Positions 22,204-33,798 of a DNA stretch of 64,000 bases are shown piece by piece (the first letter of the stretch is position 1; each line of letters begins with the position of its first letter). Below the pieces are notes generated by a model. The model ran no database searches. It saw only the letters and a program-made list of their open reading frames with translations, and was not told the origin of the DNA. Both the position numbers and the translations under genes were made by a program. Source of the DNA: Amorphophallus konjac (lineage: Eukaryota > Streptophyta > Magnoliopsida > Alismatales > Araceae); assembly GCA_022559845.1 (NCBI GenBank), contig CM040121.1, positions 569,830,140 to 569,894,139 of the forward strand, written 5' to 3'.

Positions 22204-25200
22204 TGTGGACACCAAAAATTGCACGCACAGATATCCTGCTCGGCCCAGCATCAACAACGACACCGAGTGAAGAAACCCCGGAGAGACTAGTCACCCAGAC
22301 TCTTCAAATATGCACACTGCCGTTAAGCCGTCTCCGGAGTCACGACAGTGAAGAGAAATCAACCACCAATAGCCCCACAATCCATGGGCCTCGAAGAAAA
22401 TCAAACGGGCCACAACTCGTGCTCACAACGGGCTCAAAACTGCCCATTTAGCCATTCAACGGCACGCCCAAGGCCCTTCAGTGGCACGCCACTGGCCCCT
22501 CTCAGCGGCACGCCCTTGGCCTTCAGCGGCACACCCCCAGGGTGTCTCCAGCGGTACACCCCCTGGGGAGCCCCAGCGGCACACCCCCAGGGTGCCTCCA
22601 GCGGCACGCCCCCTGGGGAGCCCCAGCAGCACACCCCCTGGGGAGCCCCAGTGTCACGCCCCCCAGGGAGCCCCAGCGGCACACCCCCAGGAAGCCCCAG
22701 CGGCACACGCCCTCCTGGCCTTCAGTGGCACGCCCATTTGCCCCTCCAGCGGCACAACCCTTGAGCTCTTCAGCGGCACGCCCTGGCTGCCGTTCAACGG
22801 CACGCCCTCCTGGCCTTCAGCGGCACGCCCCCTGTAGCCCTTCAGCGGCACACCCTCCTGGCCGTTCAGCGACACGCCCTTTGGGCTCTTCAGCGGCACG
22901 TTTGCCATGTCTTCCAGCGACACACCTTTTGGCCCTCTCAGCGGCACACTTGTTGTGCCTGCCAGCGGCACGCTGTCCAGGCTCTGCAGCGGCACGCTCC
23001 GGCAGGACGACGTGATGCCCATGCCCTATAGAGCCTTGGCGCGCAGTGAGCTGTCCGAGGTGTCGATCGGAGGCTGAGCCACGCATGCTACTCCTCTGCC
23101 ACCAAGGACGGGGAGGTCAAACCCCATTCAATGCCCGTCACCTCCCGCCGCCGTCGTTCGCGCCCGAACGCTCCCGCCGCTGGGGTATAAAACGCCCCCC
23201 TTCTTCGGCCAAAAAAGGGAACATAGGGGAGGAGAGAGAGGCGGACAGTGAAGAGGAGAAGAGAAGAAGAGAAGAAGAAGAAGAGGGAAGAGAGGAAGGG
23301 AGGGGAGAGGCTTCGCCACTCTACCGACCGCCGTCGGTTGTGCGAAGAGGGAAGAGATGAAGAGAAGAAGAAGGGGAGGGGAGGCTCTGCCTCCCCCCCT
23401 CCGGCTGCTCCGTCCATCGCCGTCCGCGCGAAGAGAAGAAGAAGAAGAGGAAGAGAAAGAAGAGAAGAAGAAAAGGGGGGAGAGGGCCTGCTGCCCTTCC
23501 CCTCCCCGCTGCTACTCCGGCTTCCGGCGTCCGTGCGAAGAGAAGAGGAGAAGAAGAATGAGTGGAGAGAGGGAGTGAGGTCCGGGAGGGGAGGAGTCCA
23601 CGCTCCGTCCCCCCCCCCACTGTATTTTCTTTTCCTCTTTCTTTCCTTTCATTTATTGTTTTGCCGTCGTTGCGATGTATTAGCCCCCTTGGGGCACTCC
23701 TCTTATGAGAATAAAAGTAGAAGGCTTGCAAACGTCTCCTCGGACGTCTCCCCAATGTATGTCTTCCGTGTTTACATCATTCCGTGTTTCACAGCCCTTT
23801 CTTTTTTTTCCTTTATAGGGTTTACTTCTTGCCGAGCGTTTTCGCTTTCGTTCACCCCCAGCCGTGCCTCCAACGGCACACCCTGATTGTGCCTCCAACG
23901 GCACGCCCAATCGTGCCTTCAGCGGCACACCCTAGCCTTTAGCGGCACGCACTCTTTGAACCCTTCGCCGACGCGCCTGATCAGGCCTTCGTCGGCACAC
24001 CCCCATCGGGCCTTTGCCGGTGCACTCTTCAACACCCTTCACCGACACGGCATTGGCTGCCTTCCCCCGGCACACCTATGATGGCCCTCGCCGGTACGCC
24101 CCTTTGGTCCTTCCTCGGCACAACCTTCATGGCCTTCACAGCCATACCCTTGGCCTCCTTGGCCCGGCACACTTGCCCCTTCTTCTTGCCCGGTGCATCC
24201 CCATTAGCCAGTCCTGGGATAGTCTTCCACTCACCGTTGCCTCCTAGTTTTTCAAAGTTTTATTAAAGGTGTTGCCGCTCCCGGGCGCCCATCTCCAGTT
24301 GTCGGGTTCCGCCACTCCATGTGGGCGCATTCCCTGTATCTCCCTTACGCTCGGGTCAAGGGGAGATGTTGCCGAATTTTCGTTAGAAATCATAACATAT
24401 TAAAAAGATAAAATGAAGCGACCAACAAATGGAACGACCACACGTTAAAAAGGACTAAAAGAAAGTAACAAACAAATAAAAAAGAGAACAACGGTAAAAC
24501 GCTTTAACCGAGGCAAGGGAACCTGAATCAACATAAAGAGAGCCAAATCGAACGACAACTAAACAACTTGAACATTCGTCCTCATGGGAAAAAGAATGGA
24601 AATTGATCAAGAGAAGGAAAGAAGAAACTCATGCAAACTTAATAAAATCAGAAAAGAAGAAAAGAAAAGCCTTAAAAGAAATGGAGGAGGAGTGGACTCC
24701 CCATGCCCTTCGCCGGTACGCCCCTTCAGCCACCTTCGCCGGTACACCCTCTAGCCACCCTTGGCCGGCACGCCCTTCGTCGGCACACCTCGCTGCGCCC
24801 TTCACCGGTGCACCCTATCCGCGCCTTCCCCGGCACACCCTTCGTGACCCCTCGCCGGCACACCCGCCTGGCCCTTCGCCGGCACACTCGGTCATACCCC
24901 TCGTCGGCACGCCCTACAGTCGCGCTTCACCGGCACACCCGCTCACGCGCGCTCGCGCCTTTCACCGGCACACCCTCCATGGCCCCGCGCCGACACACCA
25001 TTCCAACCCTTCGCTGGTACGCCAGCTCGCCCCCTTCGCCGGCACGCCTTCGGCCTCCCTTCCCCGGCACGCCTTGTTTGGCCTTTCGCCGACCTGCTCT
25101 TCGCGCCCTTCGCCGGTACACCCCGCATCACCCTTCTCCGGCACGCTTTCACGGTCTTTGCCGGTACGCGCTTCCAGCCCCCCTCGTCGGCACACTGCTC

Positions 25201-27221
25201 GCCTCTTTGCCGGCACACTCTCTCAGCCCGCTCGCCGGCACGCGCCTTCACCGGTACAACCCTTTTTGGCCCTCCAACGGCCCACTCTCTCTCCAGAAAT
25301 ATATATATATGTATATAACATAATGTAATAATAATAATAATAATAATAATAAATTAATAAAATTCTGATGAATAAATAAACCTGAATATATATATGAAAC
25401 AAACAAAAAAAATATGAAATAATAATAATAATAGTAAACAAACAGGAAAAATCTAATAGTAATAATAATAAACAAAACAAAGAAATCATTCAGAACAAAT
25501 ATATAAAAGGGAAATAACCGATAAAATCTATATATATAATTTGAAACCCAGATAAAAAAAATGGTAAAAATCTATATCGCAACCCCGACTCTCCCGTGGC
25601 CCGGTGCTGAAGGAACAACAATGTCGCCCTTCTAGGTTGGGTCTGAGTCTCGGGAATGATCCCGAACTGGCCATGACCCGACCTCGCCTCGGGCCGACAT
25701 TCTGATTAAACCGGACTCGTTTCTCAGGCCGGATCCCTTCCGAGCCACTACTAAAATTGACGCACGTTCGGCAAACATTTGAACGGGTTCACCTCGATTT
25801 CCGCCGCGTTTCTATTACGGACCTGTGTCTGAACATGAAAAGACCCGTGAGCAACCAACATGGCCGACGGCTCCCACCCCGACGTGGTCGTGACCCGATA
25901 TTGCTCTGGGCCGATAACTCGCCAAATCGGATTCACCCTATCGGGATTCGTTCCCCCCTTTTTCATTGAAATTGCCGCAAACTCGGCATACATTTGTACG
26001 GGGTTGTTTCTATCTACGTCGTACCTTCAATATGGACCCTCGTCCGAATATCAAGTGGTCCGCAAGTGACCGACAGAAATCCGAATAGAATGAGATGGCT
26101 CCTGTCATCCCTGGACCCTTTGCATGGGAAGGTCAACAGGGCCCCCGTGGGCCATGCTTAGACCTTGGGCTTATCCCGATTATGGTCATTGTATGACTCA
26201 TATCCTCGGCCTATAGCTCGCTCCCTTTGAACACGTTTCAATTTTGGAATCTAGTCCCGGGACTCTTCCCCGTTGCCCTCGGGCACCGGAATCATTAATG
26301 ATGCCCGCGCAAGCCTCGTTCGGACCACGGGAGGCCCCCCCGGTATGGTCTTGACTCGATCTCGCATCGGGCCAATAGATTTACCGGTTTCCTGCTACAC
26401 TAATCGAGATTTAACCGAATATTTTCAGTGTCTCGGAATAATGTATTTGCCGTATCACAGCATACATATGTTCCAGGTCCTCCTGCGACGATTATGATAC
26501 TCTCAAGCCGGACACCCGTCTGAATATTAAATGGTCTCCCGAATGACCGACACGTTTCGAACGTCCGCTTCCCTAGACACATGGCCTTTCAGCCGATTCA
26601 AGGGATATTCCCTCGTTGCCCCTTGGCACCGGAAATATCAATGACGCTCATGCAAGTCTTGTTTCGACCGCGGGGGGCCCACCACAGTATGGTCGTAGCT
26701 TGCTCTTGCACCGGGACAACATATTTACTGGTTTTTGACCGCTCCAACCGAGGCCCAGCTGAACGTTTTCCGCTCTTCCGAACAATAAATTTGCCGTACC
26801 TCGGCATACATGCGTTCCGGTTTTCCCGCGACAACCGCGATTTTCTCGAGCCGGACATTCGTCCGAACATTAAATGGTCAGTACACGACCGACATGATCG
26901 CGAATGTTTTCTTCTTACCCTCATACGGGGGTTTCGATACTTCCTAATAGACCTTTCATGCAATTAATTTCTTGGCCATGAGGCCCTGAATCTCGACAAT
27001 TAATCAAGGGTGTTCCCTCGTATGGGGGATGTAAATGACGCCGTGACCTTTATGACGCGACGGGTTTTGGTCCCGACACGAACTACACAATCGTCTGACG
27101 AAGTCAGATCGAGCGCACCATGGGCTCTTCGGGGCCCGAATAAATTGTCACTTCGGTGACTGGCACGCCCACGCACTTAATAGACGAACAACCTGAACAA
27201 GCGAAATTAAGTGCGTCCACA
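22204..27221 (+). repeat. 3' LTR of LARD element (5,018 bp)
   Basis: It has the same order of parts as the 5' LTR, with TATA at 23186-23192. It carries about 0.2 kb extra near 22385-22600 and about 0.84 kb extra near 23990-24835. The larger extra holds array units, a GC-rich segment and an A-rich segment (24375-24690). The 5' LTR joins the sequences on either side within CCTTCCCCGGCACACCC units, so deletion in the 5' copy is the likelier explanation. Confidence 0.87.
23186..23192 (+). promoter_or_regulatory. TATA box of LARD 3' LTR
   Basis: TATAAAA in the same context as 10384-10390. In this copy it could drive outward transcription into 27.2 kb and beyond. Confidence 0.6.
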
Positions 27222-28545
27222 ATCCAAGAATATTAATGATGTCTTCGTGAACCGGGCTTCACCCTCAGGAGTCATCCCTCCCGTCATGGTTATCGCTCGA
27301 CCTCATTTTGGGCCAATATCTCACCAAAGTTCCCCCCTTTCCACCGGGATATTTTCTCACTCTCGTATCAAAATTGCCATCTCCTGGCAGACATCTGCAT
27401 GGATTTATTTCAGTTTACGTCGTACCTTCAATACGGACCTTTGTCCAAATATAAAGTGGTCCATGAATGACCGACAAGCTCTAAATGAAACGAGAAGGCT
27501 CTCGTCATCCCCGGACCCTTTACATGAGAATATTGATAAGACCTTCCTTGGTCATGTGTAGACCATGGGTCCGCCCTAATCATGGTCATTGCTTGACCCA
27601 TACCCTAGGCCTACAGCCCGCTATATTTGAACACGTCTTCATTTTGGGATCTAATCCTGGGACACTCTCTCGTTGCCCCTTGGCATCAGAAATATTAACG
27701 ATGTCCACGCAAGCCTGACTTCAACCGGGGGGGGGGGGGGGGGCACCGCAGTATGGTCGCAGCTTGACCTTGCACCGGACCGACAAACTTATCGATTTCT
27801 GACTGCTCTAACCAGGATTTAACTGAACGTTTCCCGTTCCTTTGAACAATAAATTTGCCGTATCCCGGCATACAAATGCTCCGGATTTTCCCGTGACAAT
27901 TACGATACTCTGAAGCCGGACACTCGTCCGAATATTGAATGGTCCCCCTTCGGCACCTGAAATATTAACGATGCCCACGCAAGCCTCGTTTGGACCGCGG
28001 GAGGCGCCCCCAGAATGGTCCTGACTCGATCTCGCACCGGGCCAAGAAACTCACTGATTTCCGACCACTCTAACCCGGATTTAACCGAATGTTTCCCATT
28101 CCTCGAACAATAAATCTGTCGGGCCCCGGCATACATATGCTCCGGTTTTCTCCGTAACGATTACGATTTCCTGAAGCCGGACGCTCGTCCGAATATCTAA
28201 ATGGTCCCTTGACTGACTGACATATTTTGAATGCTTGCTTTCCTAGACATAGGGCTTTCCGACTGATTCGAGACCACTATCGTCTTGCCTCTCTCGATAT
28301 AATTTCATGGCCATGAGGCCCCGATTCCCGGCGATTAATCAATGGTGTTCCCCTTTCCGAGGGGATGTAAATGACGCCGTGACCTTTATGGCGCGGCGGA
28401 TTTTGGTCCCGACACGAACTACACAATTGTCTGATTAGTCAGATCGAGCGCACAATAAATCGTCACTATGTGACTAACACGCCCACGCACTTAATAAATC
28501 AATAAACAAACAAGTCAACTATCAAAGATAAAAAGTGCGTCCACA
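27222..28545 (+). repeat. tail of an older LTR of the LARD family
   Basis: Bases 28290-28545 follow the last 260 bp of the LARD LTR (GGCCATGAGGCCC, GATGTAAATGACGCCGTGAC, AGATCGAGCGCAC) and end in the same AAGTGCGTCCACA. The preceding kilobase repeats the ~350-bp LTR units. Divergence is clearly higher than between the two LARD LTRs. The LARD right end adjoins it, so the LARD probably inserted into this older LTR, although its left half is not recognisable left of 9632. A run of about 18 G lies near 27727. Confidence 0.75.
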
Positions 28546-28551
28546 CCACCC

Positions 28552-29428
28552 TGACCCTAGCGGTCTCAAGAAGACCGCTAAGGGCAACCAAAGTTTCAAA
28601 TCACCTAGCGGTCTCCCTGAGACCGCCAAGGGAGTGTAGCGGTCACTGGAACGACCGCTAGCACGTCCCGAGCACGAAACCGGCGAAAAATCCCAAAAAT
28701 GCCCATCCACGCCCCGATCATCACCCGATGATGGGGAAACAAAGGGGAAACTAGTCCCTAACCTCTATAGCACCGAGAGGACCCAATTAAACCCCAAAAA
28801 TGTAATCAAAACTCTAGATCCGACTCACTCCCCAAAAATATGGATTTTTCCCAAAATGCTCAAATAAACCCGCTCGGCTCACCATGGCCTACAAAACTCG
28901 CGGGAAATGAAGTACACGAGCTGGGGGTCCATCTCCCTACCTCCACCGAAGATTCGACGCGCCGTGGACACCGATCCATGAAGAAGACGCCGTTAAACCC
29001 TCGCCGGCTCGCGATCCCACGAACCGCCTCCTCCATCGCGCTCCTCGTCCCGTGCCCGTCGCTCCACGCCCCACGAGCCACGCCGCCGTTCCTTTGCCAC
29101 CTCCGTCGGCCGCCCGGAGTGAGAGGGGGAGAGGAGAGAGCATGAGAGAAGAGAGAGAGTGAGGGAGAGAAAATGAGAGATGGGGAGAGAGAGAAAAAGG
29201 AGGTTAATATATATAGAAAATCAAAAAATTTCAAAATTCAGAAAAATATGAAAAATTACCTCCGTGATCCTCGGGTAGAGCACAACGCGCTGGTACTGTA
29301 CCGGAATCAGAGAACGCCACGGTTCACCCTGCACAGTGTTCCGAAGGCTGATCAGAGAAAAACATGCATAAAGCACAAAACACACTCCGAGACCCACAAT
29401 AATGATCCGAAAAATTCGGGGCATCACA
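28552..29428 (-). mobile_element. reverse-oriented gypsy-type LTR, solo or fragment
   Basis: Read on the minus strand it starts TGTGATGCCCCGAATTTTTC at 29428, a beginning typical of gypsy LTRs, passes a TATATATATT promoter-like box near 29205, then a CT-rich and GC-rich part, and ends CTAGGGTCA at 28552. Near its end are three hairpins. No internal domain or partner LTR is seen and the flanks (CACCC, TGAAA) give no target duplication. Confidence 0.55.
28558..28660. repeat. three hairpins with TAGCGGTC/GACCGCTA arms
   Basis: Inverted pairs lie at 28558-28580 (TAGCGGTCT/AGACCGCTA), 28606-28628 (AGCGGTCT/AGACCGCC) and 28637-28660 (TAGCGGTC/GACCGCTA). Loops are 5-8 bases. Confidence 0.7.
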
Positions 29429-29429
29429 T

Positions 29430-29640
29430 GAAAAAAGAAGCTTCGCTCGACGACCTGGTCCTAAAGAAAGCCAAAGCCTCTGCTCCAGCCCTCACCTTCG
29501 GCAAGCTTTCCCCAAATTGGGAAGGACCATATTAGGTTGTAGAAGCCCTATGCAGAGGGGCATACCGGCTCAAAATGCTCTAAGGAGTGATTCCACCCAG
29601 GACTTGGAACGTAGATAATTTCCGTGCTTATTATTTGTGA
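29430..29640 (+). pseudogene. integrase C-terminal fragment, Tat/Athila type
   Basis: The frame reads GKLSPNWEGPY, then VVEA, GAYRL and PPRTWNVDNFRAYY, the characteristic end of Ty3/gypsy integrases of the Tat/Athila branch. Stops interrupt it at 29533 and 29581 and it ends at 29638. Nothing of RT, RNase H or the integrase core is found upstream, where the reverse LTR lies. It could be the last coding remnant of the older element whose LTR tail is at 27222-28545; this is inference from position and orientation. Confidence 0.7.
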
Positions 29641-30400
29641 GGCGACAATATTGTACCGATGACATTCCATGATATAAGGCATCACAACTTTGAAATCATT
29701 ACTCCTGAAAATAAATCCGACCCTTTCCTCACATCGTTCGCCATAGACCATTTGCAGAGGAATGGTGTATTATTTAGATTATCACTTTTTAAATCATCCA
29801 TGAAGGATTGATCGCACAATCACTTACTATATGTGTTGTACAATTTGCTAAAAATTTCGGCAGCATCTCTCCACACTTCTTTGATATATCAAAAATATTT
29901 ATTGATTAAGAATTTTTCTTAAACACTTACTAGTAAGTGGTTAATAAAATACTCAAAATCAATAAAGGTATACTAGAGAAGAGTGAGAAGAGGTATACCA
30001 GAGAAGAGTGAGAAGACGTAATCGAAATTCTCAACAAACCATACAAACACATATAGTAAATGACTGCCTAAGTGCGATCAAACATTCAAAAACTGTCCAA
30101 ACGGGACAATTCAAGATTTTGAGGTAGATATGTACATTCTCATCAAAAAAATGAGAACATACACATCAATCCAAAAGTTTTGAACGGGAAGGTTCATTGG
30201 CACGGGTTTAACACGCTCTCCTGAGGTACGTGTAATGTTAGGTCGCACCCACGCACATCAGCTCATAGGGAATATCCCATGTAATTAAATAACATAAAAT
30301 GTAATAACATTGAATTAAACAATTCATTTCATTCTAATAGCTGATTGCAATATATAAACTTAAAAAATAAAAACATCATGAAATGAACCTAAAAATACTT
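29641..30400. other. AT-rich DNA, no gene recognised
   Basis: The stretch contains a 27-bp direct duplication near 29970-30015 (GGTATAC-AGAGAAGAGTGAG). The phrase AAATTTCGGCAGCATCTCTCC near 29850 is reminiscent of gypsy 3' regions in reverse, but this is too short to classify. Confidence 0.35.
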
Positions 30401-30424
30401 ACATCCCAAGTTGAAAAAAAAATG

Positions 30425-31150
30425 GACAACCAAACCCTCCCCTCCCCTAGTCCTCTCCGTCCCCTCCCTCCCCCCACCCTCCCGTCCCCTCCCCACCGTG
30501 CCCCCCTCCCCCTCCCTCTCCCGAACCCCCCTCCCGTCCTCTCCCGTCTCCCACCCACCCCTCCCGTCCCCACCTACCCCCCACCCTCCCCTCCCCTCCC
30601 CAGTGTGCCCCCTTCCTATCCCGAATCCCCCGCCCCCCGCCCTCCCCACTGTACCCCCCTCCCCTCGCCGCCGACCGCTGCCTCCCCCTCCCCAATCGGC
30701 GCCCCATCCCCTCCCCTCTCCCATCGACGCCCCCTCTCTCGAACCCCTCTCTCTCCCCCCCACCGTATGCCCCTCCCCTCCCATGCCCCCCATGCCCTCC
30801 CTCTCTAGAACCCCCTGCCCTCTTCACTATACCCCCTCCCTCTCCCGAACCCCCCTCCCCTTCTCTCCCGTCCCCTCCCATCTCCCATCTCCCATCTCCC
30901 ACCTACCCCCCACCCTCCCCTCCCCTCATGTTGCCTACATACCCCCCACCCTTTCATCTGTGCCCCCCTCTCTTCCTCTCCTGTCCCCTCCCCTCCCCCC
31001 CACCAAACCCCTCACCTCCCACACCGAACCCCCTCTCCTACCCCACCCCCCATATTTGATCTCTCCCTCTCTCACTGGCGCGCACACACACACACCCCGG
31101 ACGGCACAAGGCCACCCAACCCACCCCACCCCACCCCACCCCCTTCCACG
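30425..31150. repeat. C-rich low-complexity block (G-rich on minus strand)
   Basis: Over 700 bp consist of CCCCTCCC words with CCCGTCCCC, CCCGAACCCCC and ACCGTGCCCCC variants. The minus strand has many closely spaced G-runs and could form G-quadruplexes. The 255-residue Pro/Ser frame on the plus strand and the Gly/Arg frames on the minus strand are composition artefacts. Confidence 0.8.
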
Positions 31151-31439
31151 TCCCTTCTGTATCTCATCTAATAAATAATAAATTTATTAACACACACAAT
31201 AATAATAATAAACAATAAATTCAAGAAATAAATTCAAATCAGATTAAATAAATTTAGAAAATATTAAAATTAAAAAAATATTTTACTGACTGTTTATTGA
31301 AAGAACTGTCGCACGAAATAAAAAATGAAGTCTGTTGTTGTCCCCGACGCTAATAGCCCTGCTTGAAAATTTGATCACTGTGAGAGACAAATACAGAGAG
31401 GGTGAATGAATGGGAGGGGGCCTTGCCCATCTATGTGTG

Positions 31440-31440
31440 C

Positions 31441-31477
<37 letters not shown>

Positions 31478-31975
31478 AGAGAGGGAGACGGAGACGGAGG
31501 GGATCGGGCACCCCCCTCTGTGAGTGTGTGCGTGTGTTAGAGAGAGAGGGAGAGGTAGAGGGAGGGAGGGAGACCGAGAGAGAGAGAGAGGGGGTCGAGC
31601 ACCCCCCTGTGTGTGCGTGTGTGTGTTAGAGAGAGAGGGAGAGGGAGTGAGGGAGACCGGGAGAGGGAGAGGGAGATAGGGAGAGAGAGGGGGTCGAGCA
31701 CCCCCCTCTGTGTGTGCATGCGTGTGTTAGAGAGAGAGGGAGTGGGAGTGAGGGAGACTGAGAGTGGGAGAGGGAGGCAGAGGGGGTCGATCGGGCACCC
31801 CCTCTGTGAGTGTGTGCATGTGTTAGAGGGAGAGGGAGAAGGTGAGGGAGAGGGACGTGGAGGGGGTCGACCGGGCGCCTCCCCTCTGTGAGTGTGAGTG
31901 TGTGCGTGTGTTAGAGAGAGGGAGAGGGAGGGAGGGAGACTGAGAGAGGGAGAGGGAGAGGGAGAGGGCATGCAT
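31440..31975 (+). repeat. GA/GT minisatellite, ~80-105-bp period
   Basis: After a (GA)n run at about 31446-31477, five units start GGGGTCGAGCACCCCC or GGGGTCGATCGGGCACC at about 31498, 31590, 31690, 31783 and 31863. Each continues CTGTGTGTGCGTGTGTTAGAGAGAGAGGGAG-type sequence. The unit start is itself an inverted pair (GGGG...CCCC). Confidence 0.75.
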
Positions 31976-32159
31976 CCGACCAACTTACCGGAGGGGGAGA
32001 CGCCGCCGCTCGGATGGGGAGAGTCGCCGCCGCTCGTCGGAGAGAGAGAGAGGGGGGGGACGCCGCCGCGGTCGCTGGAGAGAGAGCGGGAGAGGGCGAC
32101 ACTGCCGCGGTCGCCAGAGAGAGAGAGGGAGAAAGTTTCGAACGCGGGGGGGGGGGAGT

Positions 32160-32448
32160 AGAAATTGTTTCCGACGGATTTCGACGGAACGAAATTCCCT
32201 CGAAAATTTCAGACGGAATTTATGACCGAATGATATTCGTTGGAAAAATTAGTCAAAATTTTGGACAGAAAAATAGTCATCGTAAATTCCGTCTAAAATT
32301 CAGACAATTTTTCCGACAGAAATTAATCCGTCAAAATTTACGACGAACTATCTGATGGACATATATCCGTCGGAAATATAGATGAAATTTTTGACAGAAA
32401 ATAATCCATCGAAAATATCCGTCGCTAAATCTACTTTCTCTTGTAGTG
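32160..32448. mobile_element. CACTA transposon terminus (right end)
   Basis: The minus strand begins CACTACAAGAGAAAGTAG at 32448, the canonical plant CACTA end. The 290 bp inward hold many copies of CCGACGGA, CCGTCGGAA, TTCGACGGAA and related words, as expected for subterminal repeats bound by the transposase. I find no matching CACTACAAGA left end within the window and no transposase. Confidence 0.75.
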
Positions 32449-33461
32449 ACAACTACAATGCCCAATGCTCCTTAGTGACATCAAAGTAGTACCTCTTTCA
32501 CAAAAATTAGTCACCGATTGTTGACTTAGACAACAGAGGATTTTCTCATATTGGTCCATTCGCTCAGAGGACTCCAGAAACGCTCAGAATTTCTTCCCAG
32601 ACGTCCGGTCACTCATTCAAGACTAATGTTTGCTATCTCGGCTTCACTCTTTATTCTGTATAATACAAATTCAAGTGTAACTTAAGCAACAATTATTTTT
32701 TATGCATAAATTGAATATTCAATTCATACAATGTGTTTTTTCATTCTTGTAATAGATATTTTATTCATAATAAAGTGCATCACATCCCTTTCTTACGTCA
32801 CAGGCGCATCACATCGGCCAAAATAAAGATAGTGAGCCATATTGTAGCATGTAAATCGGCCAATAAAAAATAGAGTATCAAGATGACTAGGTGTAATTGT
32901 AATCAACCATGGAGTCAAGACACTAAGGGTGATTTTAATAAGTAAATGAGAGTAAAATAGGGTGATTTATTATCTTTATTCTGCCTAATTGGGTTTGGTA
33001 GCACATACAACTTGTTCGAGGTAGGATGGGTTGTTCTGGACATACGATCTGAGTAGTTTGTTTGATCAAAAAGATTGAGTTAGCTATTTTAAGTCGAATT
33101 AAGCGTACGTGGTTTTCTCATTTAATCTATTTTAATTAATTTATCTAATTTATTTTTCTTATTCTAAGTAGAATAAGAAATTAGTTACAAAACTCGATTA
33201 GGCTTAACTAGTTAATAACTTAATCAGGTTTACACTAACGGGTTACCAAAGCGGCGTTTATTGAAATTCTAAAACTTGAAAAGATAATTAAGCAACAGTC
33301 ATAAAGTAATGAAAGTTTGAATGCCTAGCAACTTTGGGACAATCAAGTTTCCCTTTTTAACCGAATGGTTTACGGATTCAGATCCTTTGCATATAGGCGG
33401 AGGTGGGGAGCACCGAGGCTGGGAGAACATATGCGAAGATGAACGTGAGAATTGAGATGAG

Positions 33462-33495
<34 letters not shown>

Positions 33496-33798
33496 GATAC
33501 CTTAAGTTTTTGAAAAAAAAATCTTTTATACTCTTAAAATTTTAAAAATTACTCTTATACTTTTCATCTTAATACACAATTACACATGAAATCTTTAAGA
33601 AAAGATCTATCAGGTCTCTCTCCGCCATTATCCTTGAAACATAAAATTACCCCTTATACCTCTTCGAAGGGACAACTATTTTTTTTCAAAATTTTACGGG
33701 TATTACGATAAATATGATAAATATAGGGATATGTGAGTAATTTTAAAGATATATAGATAATTTTCTCAATTTTTCCTTGGATCCTTACCGTAGTGATA
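32449..33798. other. AT-rich intergenic DNA
   Basis: No gene is seen. A short tandem repeat of CAACTCT (five copies) lies at about 33460-33494. The rest is unassigned. Confidence 0.4.

Larger units (their letters stand above)
9632..27221 (+). mobile_element. 17.6-kb non-coding LTR element (LARD-like)
   Basis: Long direct repeats at 9632-13602 and 22204-27221 begin TGTGGAC and end GTCCACA, a perfect 7-bp terminal inversion. The flanks are ATCCG (9627-9631) and ATCCA (27222-27226), a 5-bp target duplication with one transition. A primer site follows the left LTR at 13607 and a purine tract precedes the right one at 22188. The 8.6-kb interior contains no gag, protease, RT, RNase H or integrase in any frame, only tandem arrays and spacer. 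This fits a large retrotransposon derivative mobilised by a coding relative, perhaps of the Tat/Ogre/Retand group, whose members are known for long LTRs and arrays in the 3' untranslated part. The non-array LTR section 11945-13602 differs from its partner at about 47 sites (2.8%). Confidence 0.88.

Noticed and set aside
30411..31178. 255-codon Pro/Ser-rich ORF
   Set aside because: Pure C-rich low-complexity sequence with matching open Gly/Arg frames on the other strand.
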